Assembly (NCBI GenBank): GCA_034509425.1
Contig: JAVTVJ010000464.1
Location: forward strand, 744,001-808,000
Source of the DNA: Eopsaltria australis
Taxonomy: Eukaryota > Chordata > Aves > Passeriformes > Petroicidae
DNA length: 64,000 nucleotides
Reading direction: 5' to 3'
Part shown: positions 8,360 to 18,420 of the stretch, in pieces
How positions within the stretch are numbered: position 1 is the stretch's first letter
Layout: each line of letters opens with the position of its first letter
The notes under the pieces: model-generated
Databases searched by the model: none
What the model saw: the letters and a program-made list of their open reading frames with translations, nothing else
What the model was told of the DNA's origin: nothing
Translations under genes and position numbers: made by a program

Positions 8360-9464
8360 TGCTGGAGTGAGGGCTGGCCAAGCCAAGCTGCTCCTTCTCA
8401 TGGCAGCACAGTTCCGGGACTGTGGGAGTGCTGGGCATGAACAATTCAGCTTGGGGGAGACTCCCGGGGCAGTGCTGGGCTCGTGGCCCATGGCTGATGC
8501 ATCCTCCACAGCTCCCTTTCCAGGTCACTGGTGACCTGTGAGCAGCTGGGACAAGGGCTGAGCAACACTCCCTGAGCCCCACCATTGTGAGCATGGATGG
8601 GACACAGGAGCAGTGTCCCGTCCCAGTCTTCAGTGTCCACTGGATCCCTCCTGGCACACGTGGAGCAGGGAGAGCTGCTGTGGAGCTGTGGTGCTGGCAC
8701 AGCCTGCACCTGCACCACAGAAAGAGGGGGAACCAGCACCAGACACTGGGCACTGCTGGGCAAGGTGTGGGACTCACTCAGTCCCAGGGGATGTGTCTGC
8801 TCTGTCCCCTGCCAAGGGCAGGGGCTCTGGGAGTGCCAGCCTCTCTCAAGCAGGAGGGACATGCTCTGATCCCACAGGCTGCAAGCAGGAGCAGGCAGGT
8901 ACAGAAGGAACAGGGGCCCTGGAGATCTGTGGAGAGCAGGAAGTGCCAGGGGAAAGCAGGACAGGAGCAGAAGCCCAGCTTTGAGCAGGTGGGAGGGATA
9001 TGGCAGGGGCAGGCATGGGACCAGGGCATGTGGGTTGCATTGCCCAAAGCTCCTTCAGGCTTCTGCTGTGGGCAAGGTGCCACAGCCAGCTGGGAGGGCA
9101 AAGGTAAGGAGGGGTTTGGGTGATGCTCGTGTATGGGCACACAGTGCAGCTTGTTTGTCCCCTGGCCATTGCAGAGCAGGGAGCAGAGAGCACCTCTGCT
9201 CGGACGGGACATGGAGCACAGCTGCACCTCAACAGCCGTGCTCTGAGTCAAGGTGGAGGAGGCAGTGTGCAGGGACAGCTGGGACTGTGCACCCACGGGA
9301 CAGCCCCAGGCAGGGCACAGGCTGGGGACCCTTGGAGGCATGACAGAGTCAGTCGATGCTGCTGCTTGTGGGGAGCCCTTCGAGGCATCCCTGGCATGGA
9401 GAGGTGGCCACAGCATGGAACAGAGAGGCGGCCATGGTGTGGGATGGAGAGGCAGTCACAGCAT
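8360..9464. other. Spacer between the 4-WAP gene and WFDC2
   Basis: About 1.1 kb of unique-looking sequence. No WAP core (KCC with flanking cysteines), no RNA gene and no recognisable repeat was seen on either strand. Confidence 0.5.
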
Positions 9465-9647
9465 GACAGGGAGCAGCTGCTTTATTGGTGAGAGTGCAGG
9501 GGGCTCGCCCCGAGCAGAGAACCCCAGGGAGGAGATGAGGCTGAAGGCTCCAAGCCAGGGGGATGGTGCAGGGCCAGGGCCAGGGCACGTGGGATGGGCA
9601 TCGGGCAGCAGCTTCCCTGTGGCTGGGCTGGCAGGAGGCGGCTGCAC
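9465..9647 (-). other. WFDC2: WFDC2 3' UTR exon with polyadenylation signal
   Basis: Acceptor CTCCTTTGCAG ends at 9648. AATAAA (minus strand) is at 9481-9486. The exon is non-coding. The exact 3' end is estimated from the signal. Confidence 0.6.
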
Positions 9648-9741
9648 CTGCAAAGGAGCAGAGGCTGTGAGCGGGACGGGTGCATGGGTGCCATGCTGCG
9701 GTGATGTGGGATCCCTGGGGCTGGAATGCACCCAACTGACC

Positions 9742-9893
9742 TCAGTGGATGGGTGTCACACAGGAGACTTTGCCGCAGCCATTCCTGCAGCACTTCTGGA
9801 TCCCGGAGCAGTTGGCATCGGTCTTGCACTGGTTGGTGCAAAAGCCCAGCATGGGGATGCCCGGGTTGACAGGTGGGCAGGTGCCAGGCTTCT
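9742..9893 (-). CDS. WFDC2: WFDC2 exon 3 (WAP 2 and stop)
   Basis: Acceptor CCTTTCAG; the TGA stop is 9742-9744. A donor (GAG|GTCAGT) starts one nucleotide after the stop, so the 3' UTR is probably on a separate exon, much as the human gene places its last intron at the end of the coding region. Confidence 0.9.
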
Positions 9894-11404
9894 CTGAAAG
9901 GCAAAGGGACACAGCTGAGACCTGCTGGCCCTGGCATGGGGGGCAGGGCTCACCTTGCAGCTCCCAAAGCTGTGGGCATGGCCCTGGCCCCTATGTGCCA
10001 TGGAGGAGGGACCACCATCACATCCGGCATTTCCCCCATCCCGGAGCTCTGCTTGTTGGTGCTCCTTGCCAGCTGGACCTGGTGGGGACATGTCAGGGAG
10101 ACCACATGGCATGGTGGTCCCCAATGGTCCCTATGCCCAGTGTTCCCACTCAGGGACACATGGCTGGCACAGGATGCTCAGCTGCCACACGCAGACATGA
10201 CGGAGGCCTTGGCCCTCCTGTCCTCTTCAGCTGCCTTGGATGGCCCTGGCTGTTTGTTCGGCATGGGGGTCAGCCCAGGCCTCAGCCAGGATCACGTGCC
10301 CCCCAACCAGCCTTTGCCCAGCAGTGTGGGGCCCTTGCCCTGCTGTCCCACTGCCTGCCACTAGCACTGAGCTCTGCCTCTGCACCATGCTGCCCTCCAC
10401 TGTGGTGCAGCCAAGACAGCGCTGTCCCACAGGCAGCCATGGAGGCACTGGAGCTTCCAGGTCACATCCATCCGTCTGCAGCTGTGGATTCCAACTCCTG
10501 CACCCATTTCCTTGGGTTGCCCTCCAGAAGGACTGTTGTGGTGAGTGTGCTCAGCACAGAACAGTGCCCACATCCTGGGCTGGCAGCTGCCCACAAGCCT
10601 GAGCAGGCAACAAGGGCTGCAGTGGGGAGCGGCGCAGACCCCCCACCCTCCACCCAAGCCCCAGCATCATTTGGGGGTGTCCACTCAGCCCCTGCATCAC
10701 TGAGAGGAGGAAGGCACAAGCGTGGCCCAGCGGGAGCACACTCCGAGCCTGCTGGGCTCCCATGCAGCCCCTGGTCCCTGCAATGCAGCTGGACACACAC
10801 CGGGCCTGCGGCCACCACTGCACCCTGGAGCACCAGTGCTGCCGGCTGGGACGGGCTGCTGGCCCGTGGCAGCGGCACCGACTCTGGGCAGCACGGCCAG
10901 GAGCAGGAGGGAGTGTTACCGTCAGGCTTCTGGCAGGCCTTGCCGCAGGCTGCCGGGCAGCACTTGAGGGTGCTCTCGCAGTCGCCATCGGACTGGCACC
11001 CCACTGTGCAGTTCACCGCATCCATCGCCGCGCTCGGGCACACGCCGGCTTTCGCTGCAAGGCAAAGGTGGGGGCGTGGGCAGGCGCGGGGCGGCGGGCG
11101 CCGGGCAGGGCGAGGGCTGCGTCCCTTTCCGGGAGATGCTGCCCCGGCCCCGGGGCTGGGTGCAGGGATGCTGCCGAGCCCAGCCGCGCCGGGCACGGGC
11201 TGGTGCTCGCCCCGGCTCCCCCGCCGGCTGCCCCGGGGCTGGGAGGGAGGGAGGGATGCTGGCCGCTCGCCGGGCGTGCCGTGACGAGCCGTGCCGGGCC
11301 ATGCGCTCATACTCACTGGTGTCATTCTGGGCGGATGCTGCCGGCAGCTCTGCCCAGAGAGCCAGGAGCCCCGCCAAGATGAGGACGCTGCGGGCCGCGG
11401 GCAT
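9742..11404 (-). CDS. WFDC2: WAP four-disulfide core domain 2 (HE4 ortholog)
   Basis: Coding exons are 11317-11404 (signal peptide [20 protein letters not shown]), 10920-11054 (WAP 1: [18 protein letters not shown], then [11 protein letters not shown]) and 9742-9893 (WAP 2). WAP 2 starts [14 protein letters not shown] and ends [16 protein letters not shown]. The last motif is almost identical to mammalian HE4, which ends in CVTPNF. The total is 375 nt, 124 codons plus TGA, equal to the length of human WFDC2. Both domains have all eight cysteines. Junction phases are 1 and 1. A potential N-glycosylation site (NCT) lies between C1 and C3 of WAP 1, as in HE4. The product is a small secreted protein expressed in mammals in airway and genital epithelia. 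The orthology rests on sequence recognised by eye. Confidence 0.92.
10920..11054 (-). CDS. WFDC2: WFDC2 exon 2 (WAP 1)
   Basis: 135 nt, phase 1-1, between acceptor CTTGCAG and donor GACG|GTAACA. All eight cysteines are present. Confidence 0.92.
11317..11404 (-). CDS. WFDC2: WFDC2 exon 1 (signal peptide)
   Basis: ATG at 11404, 88 nt, ending in phase 1 at donor ACCA|GTGAGT. It encodes the signal peptide and a short QNDT spacer before the first WAP domain. Confidence 0.9.
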
Positions 11405-11442
11405 GGTGCAGGAACCGGCTGCGCTGTGGCCGCCCGGCCGGC

Positions 11443-11449
11443 CTTTAAG
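11443..11449 (-). promoter_or_regulatory. TATA-like element of WFDC2
   Basis: CTTAAAG on the minus strand, about 40 nt upstream of the WFDC2 ATG, in GC-rich surroundings. Confidence 0.45.
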
Positions 11450-13250
11450 CTCCTCTCCAGGTGGGGCCGGCGGGCTCGGCCTTCCGGGTGGCTCCCAAGG
11501 GCCGGGCAGGGCCAGGCTCCCCCTTCGCGCTTGCACAACCCGAGTATCAGGTATCTGCTGCTGCTGGCTGCCGACCAGGGAGGGGGAGCCTCGAGGAGAC
11601 TGGGCGGCCATGCTGAGAACTCGCCCGGCAGGAACAGCAGCCAAGCACCCCTGGCCACGGGCCCCGCACGCCGGACCCCGCACAGCCCCACACTGAGCCC
11701 GCCGGGGCCGCTGTGAGGACCGGCCGTGGCGATGAAGTGCTACCGCTCGCACGGAGTGAGGCAGGCGCGAGTGCACCAGGGGCAGGGCGTGACCCATCCC
11801 TGCTCAGACTCACCCTGCACTGCCCCGGCCACGGTCATGGGCTTGAATGGAGCCCCTGGCCTGGGTCGCTGATGCGCCGAGGCCGGGAGGAACCAGCAAT
11901 GCAGACAGGGCTGTGGCTCAGCTCTGCTGCTGCTCACCCAGCTCCTGCTCCTGTTCCAGCACTGTTCTCCTCCAGCTCTTGCTCCTCGAGTGAAGGGTGC
12001 TCCAGCTGCCCGTGCCTTGGGCAGGCGCCTGCCCCGGGGCTGCCCTGCACCTCCCTGCAGCCAGGGAGCTCCTGCCTGGCCGCAGCCCTGTCCCACGGAC
12101 CCTGCCATCCTCACAGCCTCCTGCAGCACCGGGGATGCGGATGGACCATCCGACAGCACCATTTGTGCAGGTGGCTGTCAGGGAGTCACTGACACGCACT
12201 CCCAGTGCTCCAGGGCATGGTGGTACTGGGGCTGTACAACCCCAGTCCCTTCGGCCTGTCCGGGATACCCTTCCCATGGCACATCTGGCGGGTCACGACA
12301 CTTCACTGCCCCTGGCAATGTCAAACTGGGGATGGTTTGAATGGGCCCAGCTCGCCCACCTGGCCTGGTTGCCCTGTTCACATCAGTGTTTGCCACTCTG
12401 CCAGCGCCCATCTCCTCCACAGGAGGATGAAACCTGCCCTCTTCCTGGTGATGTGTCCTTGCTGCTGGCAGAGGCAGCCCCAGCTCCGGGTATCTTGCAA
12501 ATTTGCATGGGCCAAGGGTGCATGGGGCCAGGACATGATCCCTGCCTGAGTCACGAGCTGCCGTCTGCTCTGCCGGGGTCCGTCTCCAGGTAATTTAACC
12601 CCACAGTCAACAATGTGGCACGGCGGCGTGGCAGTAAATCAGTAACTGTTTGCCTTTGCCTGTGGTCCCCTCCCTGCCTGGGTGTTTATGCAGGAACAGG
12701 AGCCGGCGCTCAGCCGCCTGCCCCACCGCCACACCTGATGTCACCGCTGTCGGCACTGGGAGTGACACATGGGCAGAGGCCTGGGGTGGCAGGGAGATCA
12801 TCAAGCCAGCCCTTGTCCCTGCACCCTCCAGGATGGGGATCTGCTGAGGAGCTGCTGGGACCTGGACACGCTCAGGCTGGCTGCGATGCTCCCACAGCGG
12901 GCCCAGGGCCAACACAGTGATGGCAGGAATGAAAACAACCACGTTGCAGCCCAGTGGCCCCTGCACCATGGCCAGACCACAGTGCTCTGTCGGCCAGGGT
13001 GGGATAGGGGTGGTAATGGCTGCGAGGTGAGCTCATTGCCCACCAGGATGGAGGGGAGGGACCTGCACCATCCCTGCCTGTGCTGCACAGGGACAGAGCC
13101 CACCTGGATCCAGCAGCAGCTTCTCTAGAGCAGCAGCACTGCTGCCAGTCCCACACTGCCCACCCAGGGTCATTGGTGTCCCACTGTGCCCTGTGCTAGT
13201 GCTGTCTTTGAGAGTCATCACCCTGGTCTGACCCTGTGACAGCTCTGCCC

Positions 13251-13298
13251 CAGTGTGGGGTGACCCCAGCGTGGGGTGACCCTAGCGTGGGGTGACCT
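13251..13298. repeat. 16-bp tandem repeat, three copies
   Basis: Unit AGCGTGGGGTGACCCT with small changes, three times in a row. Confidence 0.8.
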
Positions 13299-14267
13299 TG
13301 GTGCTGGCAGTGACCAGCCAGCACTGGGAGGCTGTGAGGGTGGATTTCAGCAGCCAGGATGCTCAAGAGCAGCTGGATGAGAGCAGATGGGAGCCCAGAA
13401 ATGGAAGGTTCATGGAAGGAGATGAGGGGAAAACCACAGGGGAAGCTGAGAGCTGGGGGAGCAATGTGGGCACCAGTGGGTTTGCCCACAGTTGTGCCTC
13501 AGCTCCAAGGTGCCCAGCTGGCTCCTGAGGGGACAATCCAGCTGAAGCTGCCCCCAGCCAGCTGGAGCACCTGGAGAGGGACTGAGCAAGCTGGCAGCAG
13601 GGCCAGCAGCTCCAGCCCACGCAGTTGGCATTGAGTTCTGGGAGACAGGAATGCTTTGGCTCCTGTCCCCAGTGTATGGCATTCGGGATATTGGTGTCCC
13701 CACCCTGGCTCTGTCAGGTCTTTCCTCAGCAAAGGCTGAGAATGGCTGTGGGGAGTACAGGGGTCTGCCAGCTGTCCCCATGGCCAGGGAGGATCCTGGC
13801 TGAGCACTTGGGATCAGCAGCCCCAAGCCCGACCCCAAAGGCTCTTGTCTGCTGCATCCCTCGGGAGCTGTGCCCACCAGCACTGAGCCTGGTCACGGTG
13901 GCTGCGCCCAAGCCTCGCAGGTGACCGTGGCTCCTCCATGGCAGCTGGAGTCACGTCTCCTGACTGCTGAGGGAACGTGGTCAATGATTAAAAGGGGCAC
14001 TTTGAGGTGCCCCTGAGCAGTAAGCCAACCTCCTGCTGCTGGCACTGAGCAGGGACAGCAAGTACAGGGATAGAGAGGGACACCCATTCTCTGGAGACAC
14101 TGGGCCCCTCAGTCAGCAGCACAGGGTCCCCACACCACGGGTACGGACTGGTGCATGGCCCCTCAGGTCCAGCTGTGCACCTGCTGAGGGCTCCTGCCAC
14201 ACTGCCACATCCTGCCCCTGCCGAGCCCCCACTGCCCACACTGCCCCTGCAGCGCAGACCTCGGTGG

Positions 14268-14554
14268 CCCTGCTCCATAGCCCTGCTCCATAGCCCTGCT
14301 CCATGGCCCTGCTCCATAGCCCTGCTCCATGGCCCTGCTCCATAGCCCTGCTCCATAGCCCTGCTCCATGGCCCTGCTCCATAGCCCTGCTCCATGGCCC
14401 TGCTCCATAGCCCTGCTCCATAGCCCTGCTCCGTGGCCCTGCTCTGTATCCCTGCTCCATGGCCCTGCTCCATAGCCCTGCTCCGTGGCCCTGCTCCGTG
14501 GCCTTGCTTCATGGCCCTGCTTCATGGCCCTGCTTCATGGCCCTGCTTCATGGC
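14268..14554. repeat. 13-bp minisatellite, about 22 copies
   Basis: The unit CCCTGCTCCATAG/CCCTGCTCCATGG repeats head to tail. Variants are ordered: CCATAG and CCATGG alternate at the left, TCCGTGG appears towards the right, and TTCATGG forms the last copies. Because 13 is not a multiple of 3 the tract is open in several frames, giving false proteins rich in MEQGHGAG-type peptides. Confidence 0.9.
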
Positions 14555-14725
14555 ATGGCCACAGCTTTCAGTGGTGCACAGATGCCCTGGAGCTGGGGAT
14601 GTGTCTGGCTCTGTGCTGCAGGGTTGCTCCTACCTGCTTGTTCCATGTGGGACCCCAGCCCCAAACAGCCCCGCAGTGCTCCAAGGGCTAGCAGAAGGCA
14701 TCCACCCCAATCCCCCAGCACTCAC

Positions 14726-14810
14726 CTTCGTTCCCAGCAGCCGTAGGGGCTGCCTGCAGCTGGGCACACAGAGCCAGGATGCCCAGGAGCAAAATGATGG
14801 TGGTCTTCAT
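14726..14810 (-). CDS. Orphan signal-peptide exon (unassigned WFDC-cluster first exon)
   Basis: ATG at 14810 opens MKTTIILLLGILALCAQLQA, a clear signal peptide, then APTAAGNE and a consensus donor GAAG|GTGAGT. The exon is 85 nt and ends in phase 1, like the other first exons of the cluster. A real TATAAA lies 48-53 nt upstream. I find no WAP exon and no minus-strand AATAAA between it and WFDC2. It may be an alternative first exon of WFDC2, splicing in phase to 11054, or the remnant of a lost gene. The signal is visible but the gene it belongs to is inference. Confidence 0.55.
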
Positions 14811-14856
14811 GTTGGTGAATGCCACAGGTATGGATGGGCAGCACTGGTTAGCGGGG

Positions 14857-14862
14857 TTTATA
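14857..14862 (-). promoter_or_regulatory. TATA box of the orphan first exon
   Basis: TATAAA on the minus strand within GATATAAACC, placed to start transcription about 20 nt before the ATG at 14810. Confidence 0.6.
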
Positions 14863-16480
14863 TCTGTGTGGGGCTGGGGAGGGGCCATGCACACACAACC
14901 TTCGTGTGCCAAAACACGCACTGCTGCTGCGTATCACAGTAGCGCCCGAGGCAGTGACGGCCTGAGAAATGATTTACCTGGCCTTGTCCAGCCCTGGCAA
15001 CCCAGCTGCAGCAGGGGGAAGGACCCTCAGTACCCTTATGGGGAAAGGGAGATGAGGCAATGGGCTGGGGTCACCCCACAGCCATGGGGAGTCCAGAACT
15101 GCCCAACTGTGACAAGTGATTAGATGAGTTTGTGGGATAGGAACCCAGAGGGGACTGCTCAGGAGGATGTACCCCTGGGAGTTGCTGTCCTGGCAGTATG
15201 TCATGGGGTATTTTGGGACAGAGCAGCTGTGGGTCTTCTGGGCTGTGCCCATCTCAGAGACCCAGTGCCTGCCTGCCCCCCATCCTGGCCTGGTGCCTGC
15301 ATCATGCCACGTCTGCCCGTGGAGCCTCAGGGGACAGCCAGCTGGGTCCCCGCGGGCAAGCATGGCCTCAGGGGGAGCAGAGCGTGGGAAGCCTCCATGA
15401 GACACAAGGCTGGGTGCACCCGTTGCTGAGCACCATTCCTCTGCGGGGACAGGCTGGTGGCTCGGTGCCGACATGCCGCTGGCTGCAGACATGTCCCAGC
15501 AGATGGGTGCTGTGGCGGGGTCAGCACTAGGGCTGCCTCTCACCTCCCCATGCTCCCAGACTGGTGAGAGGTGACCCCGGGATGCCCAAGGTCAAAGATG
15601 TGGGGAGGTCACAGGGAGCCCAGCTGAGCATGTGAAGGGTGACCATGCCAAGGGTGAGGTCTGCTCCCTGCTCTTGGGGACCCCACGGTGCTGCCACTGC
15701 TGTGTCTGAGACCCGGCCAAGCAGGACCTCTGCTTCCTGCACCCCATCCCATGCAGGCAGGGGCATGGTCAGGGGACTGCAGCCCTGCCAGGGGGCTGTT
15801 CTGTGGCTCTGCTCATTGTTGACCCATGGCCATGCAGGCACAGCTCTCTGTGCCTCTCTGAATGGCAAAGGGCATCTGCAGGTGCTGTCTGCAAGTTGGG
15901 CAGAGGCAGCCTGGCTTGGGGGGCAGAGCAGGGGACTGGCAGGGCAGCAGCAAGGCACAGGGGACAGCCGGGGCTGCAGTGGGTGGAGAGGGACAGGACC
16001 AGGCTTTTTGAGGGGCTGGTGGAAGACACTTGTCCTGTGCTGGAGCTGGAGAATGGTCTCAGCTGGGGTCCCAGCGTGTGGAGGGACACAGGGACACTCC
16101 CTGCCAGGGAAGCTGTGACAAGGCCAGCCTGCCAGGATGCAGGCATCTGTGCTGAGGCCAGTGTGACCTCTGTGGCCTCATCCGGGGTTTTACAGCTCAA
16201 CGATCGTACTTTCCCACTTGGAAATTCCTGTGTGCGTCATCCCTGTTCCGAGAAACCGAACGCATTTGTAGCTGCCAGAACTCTGGGTCTGAAGCAAAAG
16301 GAAACATGAGCGGGAACCAGGGGCTTTGAGAGCAGCCGGTCACATGCATGGGGTGGGTCCCTTTGGGTGACACCTTTGTCCCGATGTGGCGTGTGCCACA
16401 GTGCCGAGGTGGCGATGTGGAGGTCACCTGCCTCTCCCATGCAGCCCTGGCGCTTTGGCTGGTGCTGGCGGCCCCGGGCT
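14863..16480. other. Intergenic sequence upstream of the orphan exon
   Basis: About 1.6 kb with no exon, RNA gene or family repeat I can support on either strand. Confidence 0.5.
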
Positions 16481-16890
16481 CTGCGGGGGCTCTGCACTGT
16501 TCCTGCCCTGGCTGCTGTGCCCCATGCGTGTCACGGCGTGCAGCGGCACCCGCGATGGCCCATGCCAGTCGTGCGGCACATGGCAGTGCGAGCCTGGCGT
16601 GCCCTCCGCCACTGGGCTGTGGGGAATGGAGCCCCTGGTCTGGGCAGTCCCCTCCCCACCTGCACCCAGCTCCCTCCCGCAGCTCCCCCCAGCCGGGACC
16701 GGTGCCTCTGGCGGCTCCCCCCGTCCCCTGCCGCCGTGTGTCGCGGCTCGGGGCCGGTCCCGTGCCGGTCCCGGCGCCGATCCCGCGCGGTGACCGCCAG
16801 AGGAGGCTGTTGCTCCGCCGGAGCGGACCGGGAGCGGGGCCGGGCTGTGCTGGGCTCCTGCAGCGCCGCCCCGTCCCCGTTCCCGGGGGT
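16480..16890. promoter_or_regulatory. GC/CpG-rich block
   Basis: CpG-dense sequence with a local series of GGTCCC/CGGTCCCG repeats near 16745-16795, directly to the left of a CR1 fragment. It could be a CpG island, but no first exon is apparent beside it. Confidence 0.4.
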
Positions 16891-16894
16891 GACC

Positions 16895-17330
16895 CAGCAT
16901 AAGAAGAATGTGGAGCTGCTGGAGCGGGTCCAGAGGAGGCCACGGAGATGCTCCAAGGGCTGAAACACCTCTGCTCTGGAGCCAGGCTGGGAGAGCTGGG
17001 AGTGTTCAGCCTGGACAAGAGAAGGCTCCGTGGAGATCTTATGGCACTTTCCAGTGCCTAAAAAGGCTCCAAGAGAGCTGGACAGGGACTTTGAACAAGG
17101 GCGTGGAGTGAAAGAACAAGGAGAAATGGCTTTCCACTGACAGGACAGGGTTAGATTAGAGATTAGGAAGGAATTTTTCCCTGTGAGGGCAGTGAGGAAC
17201 AGGCTGTCCAGAGAAGCTGTGGATGCCTCATCCCTGGAAGTGCTCAGGGCCAAGGTGGATGGGGCTTGCAGCAACCTGGTCCAGTGGAAAGCGTCCCAGC
17301 CCATGTGCTCTAGGACCGCTTGGCCCTGAG
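16895..17330 (+). mobile_element. CR1 LINE 3' fragment
   Basis: The sequence follows the 3' end of avian CR1 elements: GAGCTGCTGGAGCGGGTCCA, then an AGGAGGCCACGGAGATG-like segment, GTTCAGCCTGGACAAGAGAA, and a GATGCCTCATCCCTGGAAGTG block. It is truncated, frameshifted and non-functional, and part of the reverse-transcriptase C-terminal frame can still be traced. Confidence 0.8.
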
Positions 17331-18239
17331 CTGGCACCGAGCTGGGTGCTGACATGAAAGTTCCTGTGTGGGGGAGGCACGGGGCTGACATGCCATCCCC
17401 AGCACCCTGTTCCTAGGTCTGGGGGGGCTGAGGGAGATCAGGCAGGACCACAGCTGTCCCCCAGCTCAGGGTGAGGAGGGTGCCCAGCACAGGCAGGGGA
17501 CTGCTCAACCCAACCCCCCTCAGCCCCGCCTTGAGCTGTCCCTCACAATCTGGGGGTTAAACAGCTCTGGCTGCCTGAACATCTGCAGGGACTGCTGCTC
17601 CATAGCAGCTCTAATAGCTCCTATCCATAATGCAGTGAAGCCAAGACTAGATGCAAAGGGCTGAGCTGGGCTGGTGCTGGCTGCTCACGGCTCTGTGCCA
17701 CGCGTGGCGCCCGGCTGGTGGCACGGCCACGCGTGGCGCCTGGCTGACGGCGCGGGAAGGCGGCCTCCCAAAATGGGGATTTTATTACAGCCATACATCA
17801 CGGCGGCGGCCTGATGCGGGCAGACGGCGGTGATTTTTCTTCATGGTTTACAGACAAATGAGGGGAAGGAAAATTGATGTGAACTTTGCTATAGCGAGAG
17901 GTCGGGCACGGGCAGGGAGCTGGTTATGGATGAGCCAGGGACTGCTGGGGCTGCCTGTCCCTGGGGCCCCTCCTGGGACCTTGCTCCAGGATGGATGGAT
18001 GGGAGCACTGGCAGCAACAGGACTGGGAGCATCTTGTCCAGCATGGAGACCCTGCTGCTGCTCCAAGGGGTTGGAAGAGCAGGAGCTCCCATCCCTGTGG
18101 AGGGATGCCTGGAGGGATGCTCTGCTGCTCAGGGGGACCATGTGAGCAGAGTTATTAATTCCAGCATGGTTTGGCCATGCAGTGACAGGTGGGCTGCTGT
18201 CACTGGCTGCTGGTGGGACCTCGGCTGCTCTTACCACAA

Positions 18240-18420
18240 TTAAAGTTGCCTCCAAACATCACAGTCCTGCCCAGTGTAAGATAACAGCTAATACCCTCCA
18301 ATAGCAGCTATCAGCTTCTCCATATGGTCCATAAATATTAATACAATTCTAATTAGTTCCATTAGATACATTCCCTAAATTAAGCATTTCCAGGGCAATA
18401 AATCAGCAGCAGGTTGTCCA
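18240..18420. promoter_or_regulatory. Candidate conserved non-coding element
   Basis: AT-rich, repeat-poor stretch with several TAATTA/ATTAG homeodomain-type cores in an otherwise GC-rich spacer. Conservation is inferred from composition only. Confidence 0.25.

Larger units (their letters stand above)
11450..14725. other. Spacer between WFDC2 and the orphan first exon
   Basis: 3.3 kb without a recognisable coding exon on either strand. It holds a 16-nt triple repeat at 13251-13298, a 13-nt minisatellite at 14268-14554 and an octamer motif ATTTGCAT at 12501-12508. It would be the first intron if the orphan exon splices to WFDC2. Confidence 0.6.

Noticed and set aside
10462..11691. 409-residue minus-strand frame over WFDC2
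   Set aside because: Read-through of WFDC2 exon 2 into both flanking introns and the promoter.
13988..14525. MEQGHGAG-type repetitive proteins on the minus strand
   Set aside because: Frames created by the 13-bp minisatellite. There is no signal peptide or conserved context.
16197..17391. Long minus-strand frames over the CpG block and CR1
   Set aside because: GC-rich stop-poor sequence and the antisense of a CR1 fragment. No gene signal.
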